From: JAMCRM01 sp041685075 | Lineage (GTDB): Bacteria > Acidobacteriota > Terriglobia > Bryobacterales > Bryobacteraceae | Assembly (NCBI GenBank): GCA_041685075.1 | Contig: JAWLGN010000142.1 | Coordinates: 1 to 13,948, forward strand | Length of the DNA stretch: 13,948 nucleotides | Direction of reading: 5' to 3' | In this document: positions 1 through 6,870 of the stretch, piece after piece | Layout of the letters: each line of letters opens with the position of its first letter | How positions within the stretch are numbered: position 1 is the stretch's first letter | The notes under the pieces: generated by a model | Database searches by the model: none | What the model saw: only the letters and a program-made list of their open reading frames with translations | Told to the model about the DNA's origin: nothing | Translations under genes and position numbers: made by a program

Positions 1-1268
1 TGTGCTTCGATCGCCCGGCGTGGTACCAGCGGGGGCTGCTGCTGCGGCTGCTGGCGGTGGCGCTGGGAACCATGGCCTACTGCCTGTCGGAAGATTTCGA
101 AAACACCTCGATCAAGGTGTTGATCCCGCTGTTCTCTGCGGGTCTGTTCATTTGCTGCATGGTGTGTCACGGGGAGCTGGCGCGGATGAAGCCGCATCCG
201 CGGCACCTGACGTCGTTCTACGTGATGGTGGCGCTGGGCGGCGCGCTGGGCGGCGTGGCGGTGGGGCTGGCGGCGCCGCGATTGTTCGCCGGCTACTTCG
301 AGCTGGAAGCGGGGCTGGCGGCGTGCGCCCTGCTGGTGCTGCTGGCGCTACGGCAGGATCCGGAGAGCAATCTGTCGAAGGGCTGGAAGACGTCGCAGGC
401 GGCGGTGGCGGCGGCGCTGGTGGCGGGGCTGGTCGTCTACCTGGCGATGCAGGTGGGAGCGAAGACCCGCAGCTACGACCTGCTGGTGCGGAGTTTCTAC
501 GGCGGGCTGCGCGTGAGCGATACGGGCGAGCCGTCGGAGACCTGGGCTATGCGCAAGTTGATGCACGGCACCATCAATCACGGGACGCAGTATCTCAACG
601 AGGTGCTGCGGCGGCGGCCCACCACGTACTACGGCGAAAAGAGCGGCGTGGGGCTGGCCATCCGGGAGCGGCAGGAATACGGTTCCATGAAGGTAGGGGT
701 GATCGGGCTGGGCACAGGGACGCTGGCCGCCTACGGGCGCGAGGGCGACGAGTACCGCTTCTACGAAATCAACCCGCAGGTGATCGAGCTGGCGCGCACG
801 CGCTTCACCTACCTGGCGGATTGCCGGGCGCACGTGGAGATCGCGCTGGGCGACGCCCGGCTCTCGCTCGAACGGGAGCCGCCGCAGGGCTTCGACGTGC
901 TGGCGGTGGATGCGTTTTCGGGCGATTCGATTCCCGTTCACCTGCTCACCCGGGAGGCTTTCGAGCTGTACCTGAGCCACCTGCGGCCGGGCGGCGTGCT
1001 GGCGATGCACGTCTCCAACAAGTACCTGGACCTGGAGCCGGTGGTGGGGATGCAGGCGGAGGAGTTCGGCCAGGGGGCCGTGGTGGTGGATACCGACGAC
1101 GATGACAGCGACGCCAGCGTCTTCGGCTCCACCTGGGTGCTGATCTCCGAGCGTGAGGAATTCTTCGAAAGACCCGCCATCCAGGAAGCCGGCCAGGTGG
1201 TGGGATTTAAGAAGGGTCTGCGCCTGTGGACCGATGATTACAGTAATCTGTTCCAGATTCTGAGATAA
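1..1268 (+). CDS. Membrane-anchored spermidine-synthase-like methyltransferase (5' partial)
   Basis: This is the C-terminal 421 residues of a fused membrane protein/spermidine-synthase-type protein. The first complete codon is at 3, and the frame is open to the window edge, so the true start lies upstream. The N-terminal half of the fragment holds about four or five hydrophobic segments (fragment residues roughly 11-27, 37-55, 70-97, 100-118 and 132-150). The rest is a Rossmann methyltransferase-like domain. It has the glycine loop GLGTG (235-239), an acidic residue ending strand 2 (FYEINP, E255), and DAFSGDSIPVHLLT (from residue 303), a stretch typical of these fused spermidine synthase homologues. 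The family is known for the aminopropyltransferase fold, but the substrate of the fused membrane forms is mostly unknown, so I would not call it speE. It ends at TAA 1266-1268. A palindrome that may act as a terminator follows at 1297. The family call is firm; the reaction is not. Confidence 0.85.
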   Translation, partial: CFDRPAWYQRGLLLRLLAVALGTMAYCLSEDFENTSIKVLIPLFSAGLFICCMVCHGELARMKPHPRHLTSFYVMVALGGALGGVAVGLAAPRLFAGYFELEAGLAACALLVLLALRQDPESNLSKGWKTSQAAVAAALVAGLVVYLAMQVGAKTRSYDLLVRSFYGGLRVSDTGEPSETWAMRKLMHGTINHGTQYLNEVLRRRPTTYYGEKSGVGLAIRERQEYGSMKVGVIGLGTGTLAAYGREGDEYRFYEINPQVIELARTRFTYLADCRAHVEIALGDARLSLEREPPQGFDVLAVDAFSGDSIPVHLLTREAFELYLSHLRPGGVLAMHVSNKYLDLEPVVGMQAEEFGQGAVVVDTDDDDSDASVFGSTWVLISEREEFFERPAIQEAGQVVGFKKGLRLWTDDYSNLFQILR

Positions 1269-1296
1269 AGCGGCTGCGATTCCCCGGCGGTATGTC

Positions 1297-1320
1297 TGCG
1301 CTTTGGAAGCGCATTGTTGT
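1297..1320 (+). terminator. Perfect 7-bp hairpin with T-rich tail; candidate terminator or operator
   Basis: The arms TGCGCTT (1297-1303) and AAGCGCA (1307-1313) pair perfectly around a 3-nt loop TGG, and TTGTTGT follows at 1314-1320. It lies 28 nt after the stop of the methyltransferase gene, as expected of a weak intrinsic terminator. It also lies just upstream of a TATGAT hexamer (1320-1325), so it could equally be an operator for the downstream gene. The tail is only five Ts out of seven, so termination is uncertain. Confidence 0.45.
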
Positions 1321-1339
1321 ATGATCTTACTGCCGAGGA
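1320..1339 (+). promoter_or_regulatory. Possible -10 element and ribosome binding site for the BACON protein gene
   Basis: TATGAT at 1320-1325 matches a sigma-70 -10 box in five of six positions. No good -35 box sits 16-18 bp upstream, and the implied leader would be only about 15 nt. GAGGA at 1335-1339 is a Shine-Dalgarno match, 7 nt before the ATG at 1347. This supports 1347 as the start over the in-frame TTG codons at 1314 and 1317. The ribosome site is fairly convincing; the promoter is weak. Confidence 0.35.
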
Positions 1340-1346
1340 TATTCGT

Positions 1347-1433
1347 ATGCACTTTTCCCCTACTTTCGCCGGCGCCTGCCGGTTTGCAGCGGTCTTCGCA
1401 TACATCTGCAGTTTGGGCGTGCCGGCCACGGCT
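1347..1433 (+). other. Predicted Sec signal peptide of the BACON protein
   Basis: These are residues 1-29: a short polar N-terminus with one arginine (R12), a hydrophobic stretch rich in A, V, F and L, and a small-x-small site A27-T28-A29 before K30. There is no lipobox cysteine at the cleavage point and no twin arginine, so a type I signal peptidase substrate is the simplest reading. Confidence 0.65.
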
Positions 1434-4400
1434 AAGACGGGGCTCGTCGCCAGCCCGAACCGGGTGGACTTTCTGTACTCGGGGAATCCCCTGGAGCTGG
1501 AACCCAAACCGGTGACGATTACGCTGAACGGCGAGCCGGCGGGCGTGACCATCGCCGACTTCGAAGGCAACCCGAGGCCCTCGCCGATTAACACCCAGCA
1601 GGAGCTGTTCAGATGGGAGCTTGTGGGAGCAACTGTGCGGATCTCGGTGAATCAGGCCGCGCTTCTGGGAGTCACCACGGGCTCCTATCAGAGTTACCTG
1701 GTTATCACATCCGGCACTCACACCCTGAGCCTGCCGGTTCAGCTGATATTGGGATCTTTCGACGTCTTGCTCACGCCCGCAACGATAGAGTTCTCGGTGG
1801 AGCCGGGCAACCCGGTGCAGCAATCTGCGGCGGTGACGATCCATACGTCCGGTGTGGATATGCCCTTCACCGCGAAGGTAACGACGGACGATGGTGGGGG
1901 ATGGTTGTCGGTCGACCGAACCACAGGGACTATCACCCCCGGAACAAACGTGATTGTGGTTGCGGCGGACCCCTCCGGTCTGGGCGTGGGAACCTACTAC
2001 GGCGGGGTGACCGTGACGGTGGCGGGCAAGGAGCGGACGGTCGCAGTGAAGCTCCAGGTGGGCGGGCCAAGCGGGGGTCTGGCCTTTACGCCGGAGTCGC
2101 TGGGATTCGTGTATAGCACGGTCACCAAGGTGCCGCCAGCGTCGCGGACCCTTCGGGTCAGCAGCCGGACAGCGACCGAGTACAGGGCCACACCGGAGAG
2201 TTCCGGATGGCTCGAAATTAACGGTTCGACCAATGGTACCGGATGGCTGGCAATGAACGCCGGCCTGACAATCTCGGTGGATCCCAAGGGATTAAGCCCG
2301 CAGATCCATAAGGGCGCGATCAACGTGCTGGGCAACGACGGCTCCTACGGAACTGTCGAGGTTGCGCTGGTAGTGGACAGCAGCACTCAAGCAGTGACGG
2401 TAAGCCACTCGTCGTTGACGTTCTCGGGTCTGTCGCCCGGCAAGAAGGAGGTCGTCATCGCCACCTCGGCCCAGGACGTTGAGTTCAGGGTGCGCACGGA
2501 TGCGCCGTGGCTGCACTTAAGCCGGTACCAAGGCAAGGCGCCGGCGACGCTCGAAGTTACCGTCGACCCGGCGGGACTGAGCGGCAGCACCCATACGACC
2601 TACATCGAGCTGGAGTTCACCGGCGGCGTTTCCGGCACCTACCAGATACACGTCTCCTACGTGCCGGACGACGGGGTGGGAATTGAAACCACTGCCGTGC
2701 CCTCGCTGGTGAGGTTCACCATGCAGCAGGGGCAGAGCACGGCGCTCAAGTCGAAGCAGATCCTGGTAACGGGAGCGCCCGGGACAACCTTCCACGCCGC
2801 GGCCTGGTCCACCTCGGAGTGGCTCGAGGTTTCGCCCGCCGACAGCGGAGTGCCCGCGCTTGTGACCATCTCGGTGAATCATGCTGTGGCCAAGAATTTG
2901 CCTGCTGACCCGCATACCGGAACCGTGAGCATCGGTTCGAGCACCGGGACAGTGTACGTCAGTGTGACGCTTGACGTGAGGAATGAACCAGTGCTGCTGC
3001 CGAACCCCGGTTCGCTCACGTTCGTCTATGATCCTTCCTCGGGCAAGGAGATCGAGCCGAAGACGGTAACGCTGACCAGCAGCGACCCAGAAGCGCAGCT
3101 GAGTTTCAATGCTACCAGTACGGCAGGCTGGTTGCGATTGAGCAACCAGCAGGGCACCACCGAAAGCAGCATCACGGCAACGATCAACGTGGACGAGCTT
3201 CCTCCGGCTGGTGCGGGGGCCGAGATTGTGGCTGCCACTGGGGGCACTTCGGGCCTGGTGAGGATTCCGGTGACGGTGCAGGTGAAGACGCCGCCGCAGC
3301 ATGTTTCGGTCAGCCCGCTGACTCTCCCCTTTACCGTAACGGCGGGTCAGCCAGCCGTGCGCGCGACCTTGAGCATAACGGGAAGCACGCGTACGAACTT
3401 CACAGTCACCTCCAACACGAAATGGATCACGGTGAATCCCTCGAGCGGCGTCACCCCGGCCAACGTGGACGTCTTGGTTGACACCGCAGGACTGGGACTC
3501 GGCTTCCACCAGACCCGCATCAAGGTGACAGCCGGGAGCACGACATGGGAGATTCCTGTAACCGTGACCGTCGAGGCGCCGGTGCCGACGACGCTCGAGG
3601 TTGGGACGGTCGCGCAGTTCAAGTATCGGATCGGAGATCCGGCGCCGACCCAGGAACTGCGGGTTGCCGCCGGTCTCGGACAGTTGTATTTCCAGGTGGA
3701 GGCCGTCAGTGACGAGGGCTGGTTGAGCGTGAGCCCCACGACAGGCACCACGCCGGGCACCCTGACGGTGGCAGCCGACCCGCGTGGATTGGAGCCGGGC
3801 CTGTACACCGGCAAGCTCGTGGTGAGCGCCCCGGCGGCCCTCAACAACCCGCAGGTGCGCCATGTGCTTCTGAACATCACGGAGAATCCACGGATATCCG
3901 TCTCGAAGTACAGGCTGGATTTCGAGTACCGCGGCGGCAACCTGCCTCCGGCACAGGTCTTGACGGTGAGCGGCGATGCGCTGCCGTTCACCGCCGAAGC
4001 CGACAAGCCGTGGATCAAAGTGACCCGGGGCAGCGGCGCCACCCTGAGCGTCTCCGTGGATCCCACGGGGCTCGGGGAAGGTTCCCATAGCGGGCAGATC
4101 ACCATCTCCACCGACGTCGCGTCGCTCGTAGTGCTGGTGCGGCTGGCGGTGACCGGCGCGGTGCCTACCATCAATGCGATCACCAACGCCGCCAGGTATG
4201 CGAACGGCAGCGCGGCGCCCGGCGAGATGGTGGTGCTGTTCGGCTCGAACCTGGGCCCGCCGGAGCTGTTGCAGTTCACAGTGGACCAGAACGGGCGGGT
4301 GCCCACGGAACTCGGCAAGGTGCGGGTGCTGTTCGGCGGCATTCCGGCGCCGCTCGTCTATGTGAGGCAGGACCAGGTATCGGCCATCGTGCCCTACGCG

Positions 4401-4885
4401 TTTGAGGGCGGTTCGGTGTGGCTCGAGTACATGGGAAAAACCTCCAACACCGTGGAGGTGAGCAAGGTGTCGGTGCAGCCGGGCATCTTCACCCTGGACG
4501 CTTCAGGCAGCGGGCAGGGCGCCATCCTGAACAGCGACTGGAGCGTCAATACCCCCGATAACGGGGCGGCGCCGGGCGAGTGGATCGCGTTCTATGTCAC
4601 CGGCGAAGGCCAAACGGACCCGGAGGGCGTAGACGGCCGCGTACATGATCCCACCGCCGATCCGGCCACCCTGCCTCGGCCGAAGCTGCCGGTGAAAGTG
4701 CGGATCGGCAACCGGGACGCCACGGTCATCGATGCGCTTGCCGCGCCGGGCATGGTATCGGGCGTGATGCAGGTCAATGCGTGGATACCGGAGGACCTGG
4801 GTCCGGGTGTGCACGCGCTGACCGTGACGGTAGGAAACGCCGACAGCCAGCCGGGCGTCACGGTAGCGGTTAAAGCAAAGGAACA
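1347..4885 (+). CDS. Secreted multi-BACON-domain protein with TIGR03437 C-terminal domain (3' end in gap)
   Basis: At least 1179 residues are visible. The chosen start is ATG 1347, with GAGGA 7 nt upstream. Residues 1-29 look like a Sec signal peptide: R12, a hydrophobic core around 13-25, and an A-T-A cleavage site before K30. A divergent first unit (about 30-137) is followed by eight repeats of 92-104 residues (138-940). Each repeat has a W-(L/I)-x-(V/L/I) core, usually an S/G-rich turn, and typically a VDPxGL-then-G/S-x-Y/H-x-G stretch, which is the BACON pattern. Residues 941-1179 are a TIGR03437 domain: TNAARYANGSAAPGEMVVLFG at the start, then a QVSAIVPYAF motif and a late GVMQVNAWIP motif. 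BACON domains are thought to bind carbohydrate or mediate adhesion, and TIGR03437 has no known function. I infer an extracellular or cell-surface protein. The frame runs into the ten Ns. TIGR03437 domains normally end near this point, so the stop is probably in or beside the gap; the apparent continuation to 5297 is not credible. The gene looks less GC-biased at third positions than its neighbours. Confidence 0.85.
1758..4166 (+). repeat. Eight tandem BACON-like domain repeats at protein level
   Basis: The repeat units begin at about 1758, 2076, 2388, 2682, 2991, 3297, 3588 and 3891, and the last ends near 4166. Each is 276-318 bp. Shared landmarks are an opening strand such as LTFVY or LDFEY, a GWL, PWL or KWI core, a T-x-G-T or S-S-G-V turn, and a closing VDPxGL followed by a short strand pair. 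Units 6 to 8 match the pattern best. Units 3, 4 and 5 are more worn, with the VDP motif changed in 4 and 5. The DNA itself is not visibly repeated, so the units are old duplications rather than a recent expansion. Confidence 0.75.
4167..4885 (+). other. TIGR03437 (Solibacter-type C-terminal) domain
   Basis: About 239 residues after the last BACON unit match the family in order: INAITNAARYANGSAAPGE, then VLFGSNLGP, VRVLFGGIPAPLVYV, the QVSAIVPY motif, QPGIFTLDASGSGQGAILN, PGEWIAFYVTGEGQT, and a final GVMQVNAWIPEDL. The family is named for its abundance in Solibacter usitatus and usually forms the C-terminus of long secreted proteins. Its role is unknown. This domain is the strongest lineage clue in the window. 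Confidence 0.85.
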
Positions 4886-4895
4886 NNNNNNNNNN
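4886..4895. other. Assembly gap (ten Ns)
   Basis: Ten unknown bases break the sequence at the 3' end of the BACON/TIGR03437 gene. A run of exactly ten Ns is a common placeholder, so the true length is unknown. The stop codon of the upstream gene and part of the convergent terminator region probably lie here. Confidence 0.95.
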
Positions 4896-4911
4896 GGGCG
4901 ACTCATCGCCC
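4896..4911. terminator. Hairpin abutting the gap between convergent genes; probable two-way terminator
   Basis: The arms GGGCGA (4896-4901) and TCGCCC (4906-4911) pair perfectly around CTCA. The hairpin starts at the first base after the Ns, so the stem may continue into the gap; two more Cs follow the right arm and could pair with Gs in it. It lies between two genes that end toward each other, the usual place for a shared terminator. No T-run is seen on the plus side. Any T-run for the minus-strand operon would be inside the gap. Confidence 0.5.
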
Positions 4912-4944
4912 CCTCCCAACCGACAGCCATCCCGGCGAACGGCC

Positions 4945-5496
4945 TCACCCGAGCCACGCCTTCCAGACCAGGAAGGCAGCCCCTAAAGCAAAACCCAAGG
5001 CCGCTTGATACTCCTGGTTCTTTAGATAAAGCGAAAACCGGAAAGGTTGCGGCGAAGCGATGGGATGCACCGTGGGCAACAACGCAGGGACGCGCTTCGC
5101 ATAACCCGCATACTCGGGGAAGAGCTTACGCAGGTGCTGCTCTTCCAGCTCGATCACCGGCAGGTACACCAAGCCGAAGACAGCCGCGAACAACAAAGCC
5201 AGCCCCATGCTGCGGGACGCGATGGCCAGCCCGGCGGCCACCAGCAAGGTTCCCAGGTAGAGCGGATTGCGGGTGTAGGCGTAGGGGCCGCCGGTAGCCA
5301 GGCTCAGGTTCTTGGCGAGATGGCCCGCGGCCCACCCGCGCAGCAGCAGACCCAGCACGGCGATGGGCAGGCCGATGGCAAGAGCGCGCGGGTCCGGACG
5401 GGAGAACCAGGCAAAGGCGGCCACCAGAAGGAAACCCGCGGGCACGCGCAGGCGGGCGACGAAATCGGCGTAGGGCTTGGGGAAGCGGGCGGCCAT
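4945..5496 (-). CDS. Isoprenylcysteine carboxyl methyltransferase (ICMT/PEMT)-like membrane protein
   Basis: This is a 183-residue integral membrane protein with about five hydrophobic segments (near 19-31, 39-57, 79-95, 97-114 and 164-180). The signature GGPYAYTRNPLYLG (69-82) and the later EEQHLRKLFPEYAGYAKRVPALLP region (118-141) match the ICMT/phospholipid methyltransferase fold. There the RNP motif and the E/FPEY segment form the S-adenosylmethionine site at the membrane face. The bacterial substrate is generally unknown. The start is ATG 5496, which shares one base with the waaC stop (TGATG), so translation is probably coupled to waaC. A TTG at 5508, giving four more residues, is less likely. 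Its place as the last gene of an LPS-core operon suggests, without proving it, an envelope lipid or isoprenoid-linked substrate. Confidence 0.75.
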   Translation of the reverse strand: MAARFPKPYADFVARLRVPAGFLLVAAFAWFSRPDPRALAIGLPIAVLGLLLRGWAAGHLAKNLSLATGGPYAYTRNPLYLGTLLVAAGLAIASRSMGLALLFAAVFGLVYLPVIELEEQHLRKLFPEYAGYAKRVPALLPTVHPIASPQPFRFSLYLKNQEYQAALGFALGAAFLVWKAWLG

Positions 5497-6497
5497 CAGG
5501 CGAAGCAACCTGCCGAACGGGGCCGCGAGGAAAGCTGCGTCTTGAGGGCTTCGAAAACCCTATCGGGGGTGATCTGGTACATGCTGCGGTCTATGGTGGA
5601 GCGGCGCTTGTAGGTGGTGACGGCTTGCGGATCGCGCAGGACCTCGATCGATCCGCCGTAAGGGCCGTTGCGGGCGGGGTCGGTGGGGCCGAAGATGGCT
5701 ACCCCGGGTTTGCCCAGCGCGGCGGCCAGGTGCAGAGGGCCACTGTCGCCCCCCACTACGGCGGCGGCCGCACGGATGGCATAGATAAGGCCGGGCAGCC
5801 CGGAGAAATGACGGAAGACATCGCCGGAGGCGGCCAGGGCTTGAGCTGCGTCGGCGGGACCGTCTACCACCAGGGTGATGCCCAACTCGTCGCGCAGCCG
5901 GGCGGCCAGCTCCCCGTAGTATTCCGGCGGCCACTGCTTGGAACGCCAGCCGGCCAGGGGAAATGCCAGGACGAAAGGACCGCCGGGCAGCGGCGACTCC
6001 TGCCTGCCGGGCGGCAGCGGGAAGGTTTTGACCAGGGCGCCCGCGCCGGCGCCGGCGGCCAGGTCGAGGTTGCGGTCCACGACGTGCACGGCGCGGCTGA
6101 GGGTCTTGTTCGAGTAAAACAGTGCGGCCAGCTTCTCTCGCACCTGCGACTGGTGGAAGCCGTAGATGCGCTCGGCGCGGGAGAGCGAAGCCACCACGGC
6201 CGACTTCATGAGGCCCTGAAAATCCACCGCCAGGTCGTAGCGTTCGGCACGCAGTTCGGCGCAGCTTTCGAGCACGGCGCGCGGGTTGCCGCGGCGGAAG
6301 AGCGCTATGCGATCAATGAAGGGGTTGCCTTCGAGCAGCGGGGCCCATTGCGGTTCCACCACCCAGGTGAGACGGGAGCCTGGAAAGCTGTGTTTGAGCG
6401 AGGCGGCGGCGGGGAGGGCGTGGACGATATCCCCCATGGCCCCGAGGCGAACGACAAGGATGCCGCAGCTATGCGCTTGTGTGCCGCCGGTGTACAT
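5496..6497 (-). CDS. waaC: LPS heptosyltransferase I (GT9 family)
   Basis: The protein has 333 residues, the usual length for WaaC. It transfers the first L-glycero-D-manno-heptose from ADP-heptose to Kdo of lipid A-Kdo2 on the cytoplasmic face of the inner membrane. The N-terminal Rossmann domain begins ILVVRLGAMGDIVHALPA, where D23 matches the GT9 catalytic aspartate. The C-terminal domain has GWRSKQWPPEYY (K187) and VVGGDSGPLHLAAALGKP (D251, H256), followed by FGPTDPARNGPYG, the nucleotide-sugar site. The start ATG 6497 overlaps the RfaE2-like gene by 29 nt and leaves about 12 residues before the first strand. No strong Shine-Dalgarno site is visible, in keeping with translational coupling. 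WaaC and WaaF are paralogues. The FGPTDPxRNGPYG ending and the lack of the WaaF cysteine cluster favour WaaC here. Confidence 0.88.
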   Translation of the reverse strand: MYTGGTQAHSCGILVVRLGAMGDIVHALPAAASLKHSFPGSRLTWVVEPQWAPLLEGNPFIDRIALFRRGNPRAVLESCAELRAERYDLAVDFQGLMKSAVVASLSRAERIYGFHQSQVREKLAALFYSNKTLSRAVHVVDRNLDLAAGAGAGALVKTFPLPPGRQESPLPGGPFVLAFPLAGWRSKQWPPEYYGELAARLRDELGITLVVDGPADAAQALAASGDVFRHFSGLPGLIYAIRAAAAVVGGDSGPLHLAAALGKPGVAIFGPTDPARNGPYGGSIEVLRDPQAVTTYKRRSTIDRSMYQITPDRVFEALKTQLSSRPRSAGCFA

Positions 6498-6870
6498 GAT
6501 CGATCAAACGCCGCATGCGCAGCTCGTCGGCCGACTCGAGCCGAACGACGGTATGGGGCTCGAGGGCGGCCAGCAGCGCTTCGAGCGCAGGTCCGTTTTC
6601 GGTAACCACCACGTAGTCTACCACGGCGAGAGCGGCCGCCATTTCTGCGCGGGCGCGCAGGGGCAACACGGGCCGCGGCGGATGGGCCGGCAGGACGATG
6701 ACCAGATCGGCGCCCGCGGCGCTGTGAGCGGCGCACAGTTCGCGCACGTGATCGGCTTCCAGGACATCGAAATATCCGGTGGCGGCGAGCACCTTGCCGC
6801 CGCGCGCGCGACAGGCGGCGGCGGCCTTGGCGGCTTCGTCGGAGGACACGATTTTGGTTCGGGTATCCAC
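6469..6870 (-). CDS. RfaE2/HldE-type nucleotidyltransferase-like protein with degenerate active site
   Basis: The 133-residue protein aligns by eye with the adenylyltransferase domain of HldE/RfaE2, which makes ADP-heptose. It has KVLAATGYFDVLEADHV (26-42) where the family has a GxFDxxHxGH motif, followed by a Rossmann-like strand DLVIVLPA and RAEMAAALAVVDYVVVTENGP (74-94), matching the usual R-A-x-x-L-x-x-L-x-x-V-D-Y-V stretch. Key changes are the first HxGH histidine to E38 and the glycine to D40; only H41 remains. The later KGxDY motif is also missing, replaced by VVRLES. It may therefore be catalytically dead, a regulator or a scaffold. The start GTG 6870 shares its G with the waaF stop (TAGTG); a longer in-frame reading from 6972 would run through the end of waaF. 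It lies between the two heptosyltransferase genes. The fold call is fair, the activity doubtful. Confidence 0.7.
   Translation of the reverse strand: MDTRTKIVSSDEAAKAAAACRARGGKVLAATGYFDVLEADHVRELCAAHSAAGADLVIVLPAHPPRPVLPLRARAEMAAALAVVDYVVVTENGPALEALLAALEPHTVVRLESADELRMRRLIDHVHRRHTSA

Noticed and set aside
2..1105. Open frame of 367 codons on the plus strand overlapping the membrane methyltransferase
   Set aside because: The translation is glycine/alanine/arginine-rich with no fold. The frame at 3-1268 has transmembrane segments and clear methyltransferase motifs, so this is a GC-rich shadow.
1314..1346. TTG codons at 1314 and 1317 as start of the BACON protein
   Set aside because: They lie in the tail of the palindrome and before the -10-like box; the ATG at 1347 has GAGGA 7 nt upstream and a proper signal peptide.
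348..1844. Long minus-strand open frame of 498 codons spanning two plus-strand genes
   Set aside because: It is rich in H, R, Q and G with no recognisable motif and runs antisense across two supported genes and their intergenic hairpin.
2517..4088. Minus-strand open frame of 523 codons opposite the BACON repeats
   Set aside because: The composition is arginine/histidine/glycine-rich, without signal, domain or ribosome site; the sense frame carries consistent repeat units.
4896..5297. Continuation of the BACON/TIGR03437 frame past the ten Ns
   Set aside because: The frame across the gap is arbitrary, the sequence after it is basic and without fold, and it overlaps the well-supported ICMT-like gene on the other strand.
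5625..6605. Plus-strand open frame of 326 codons antisense to waaC
   Set aside because: Low-complexity G/Q/A/R composition; the waaC frame has all GT9 motifs.
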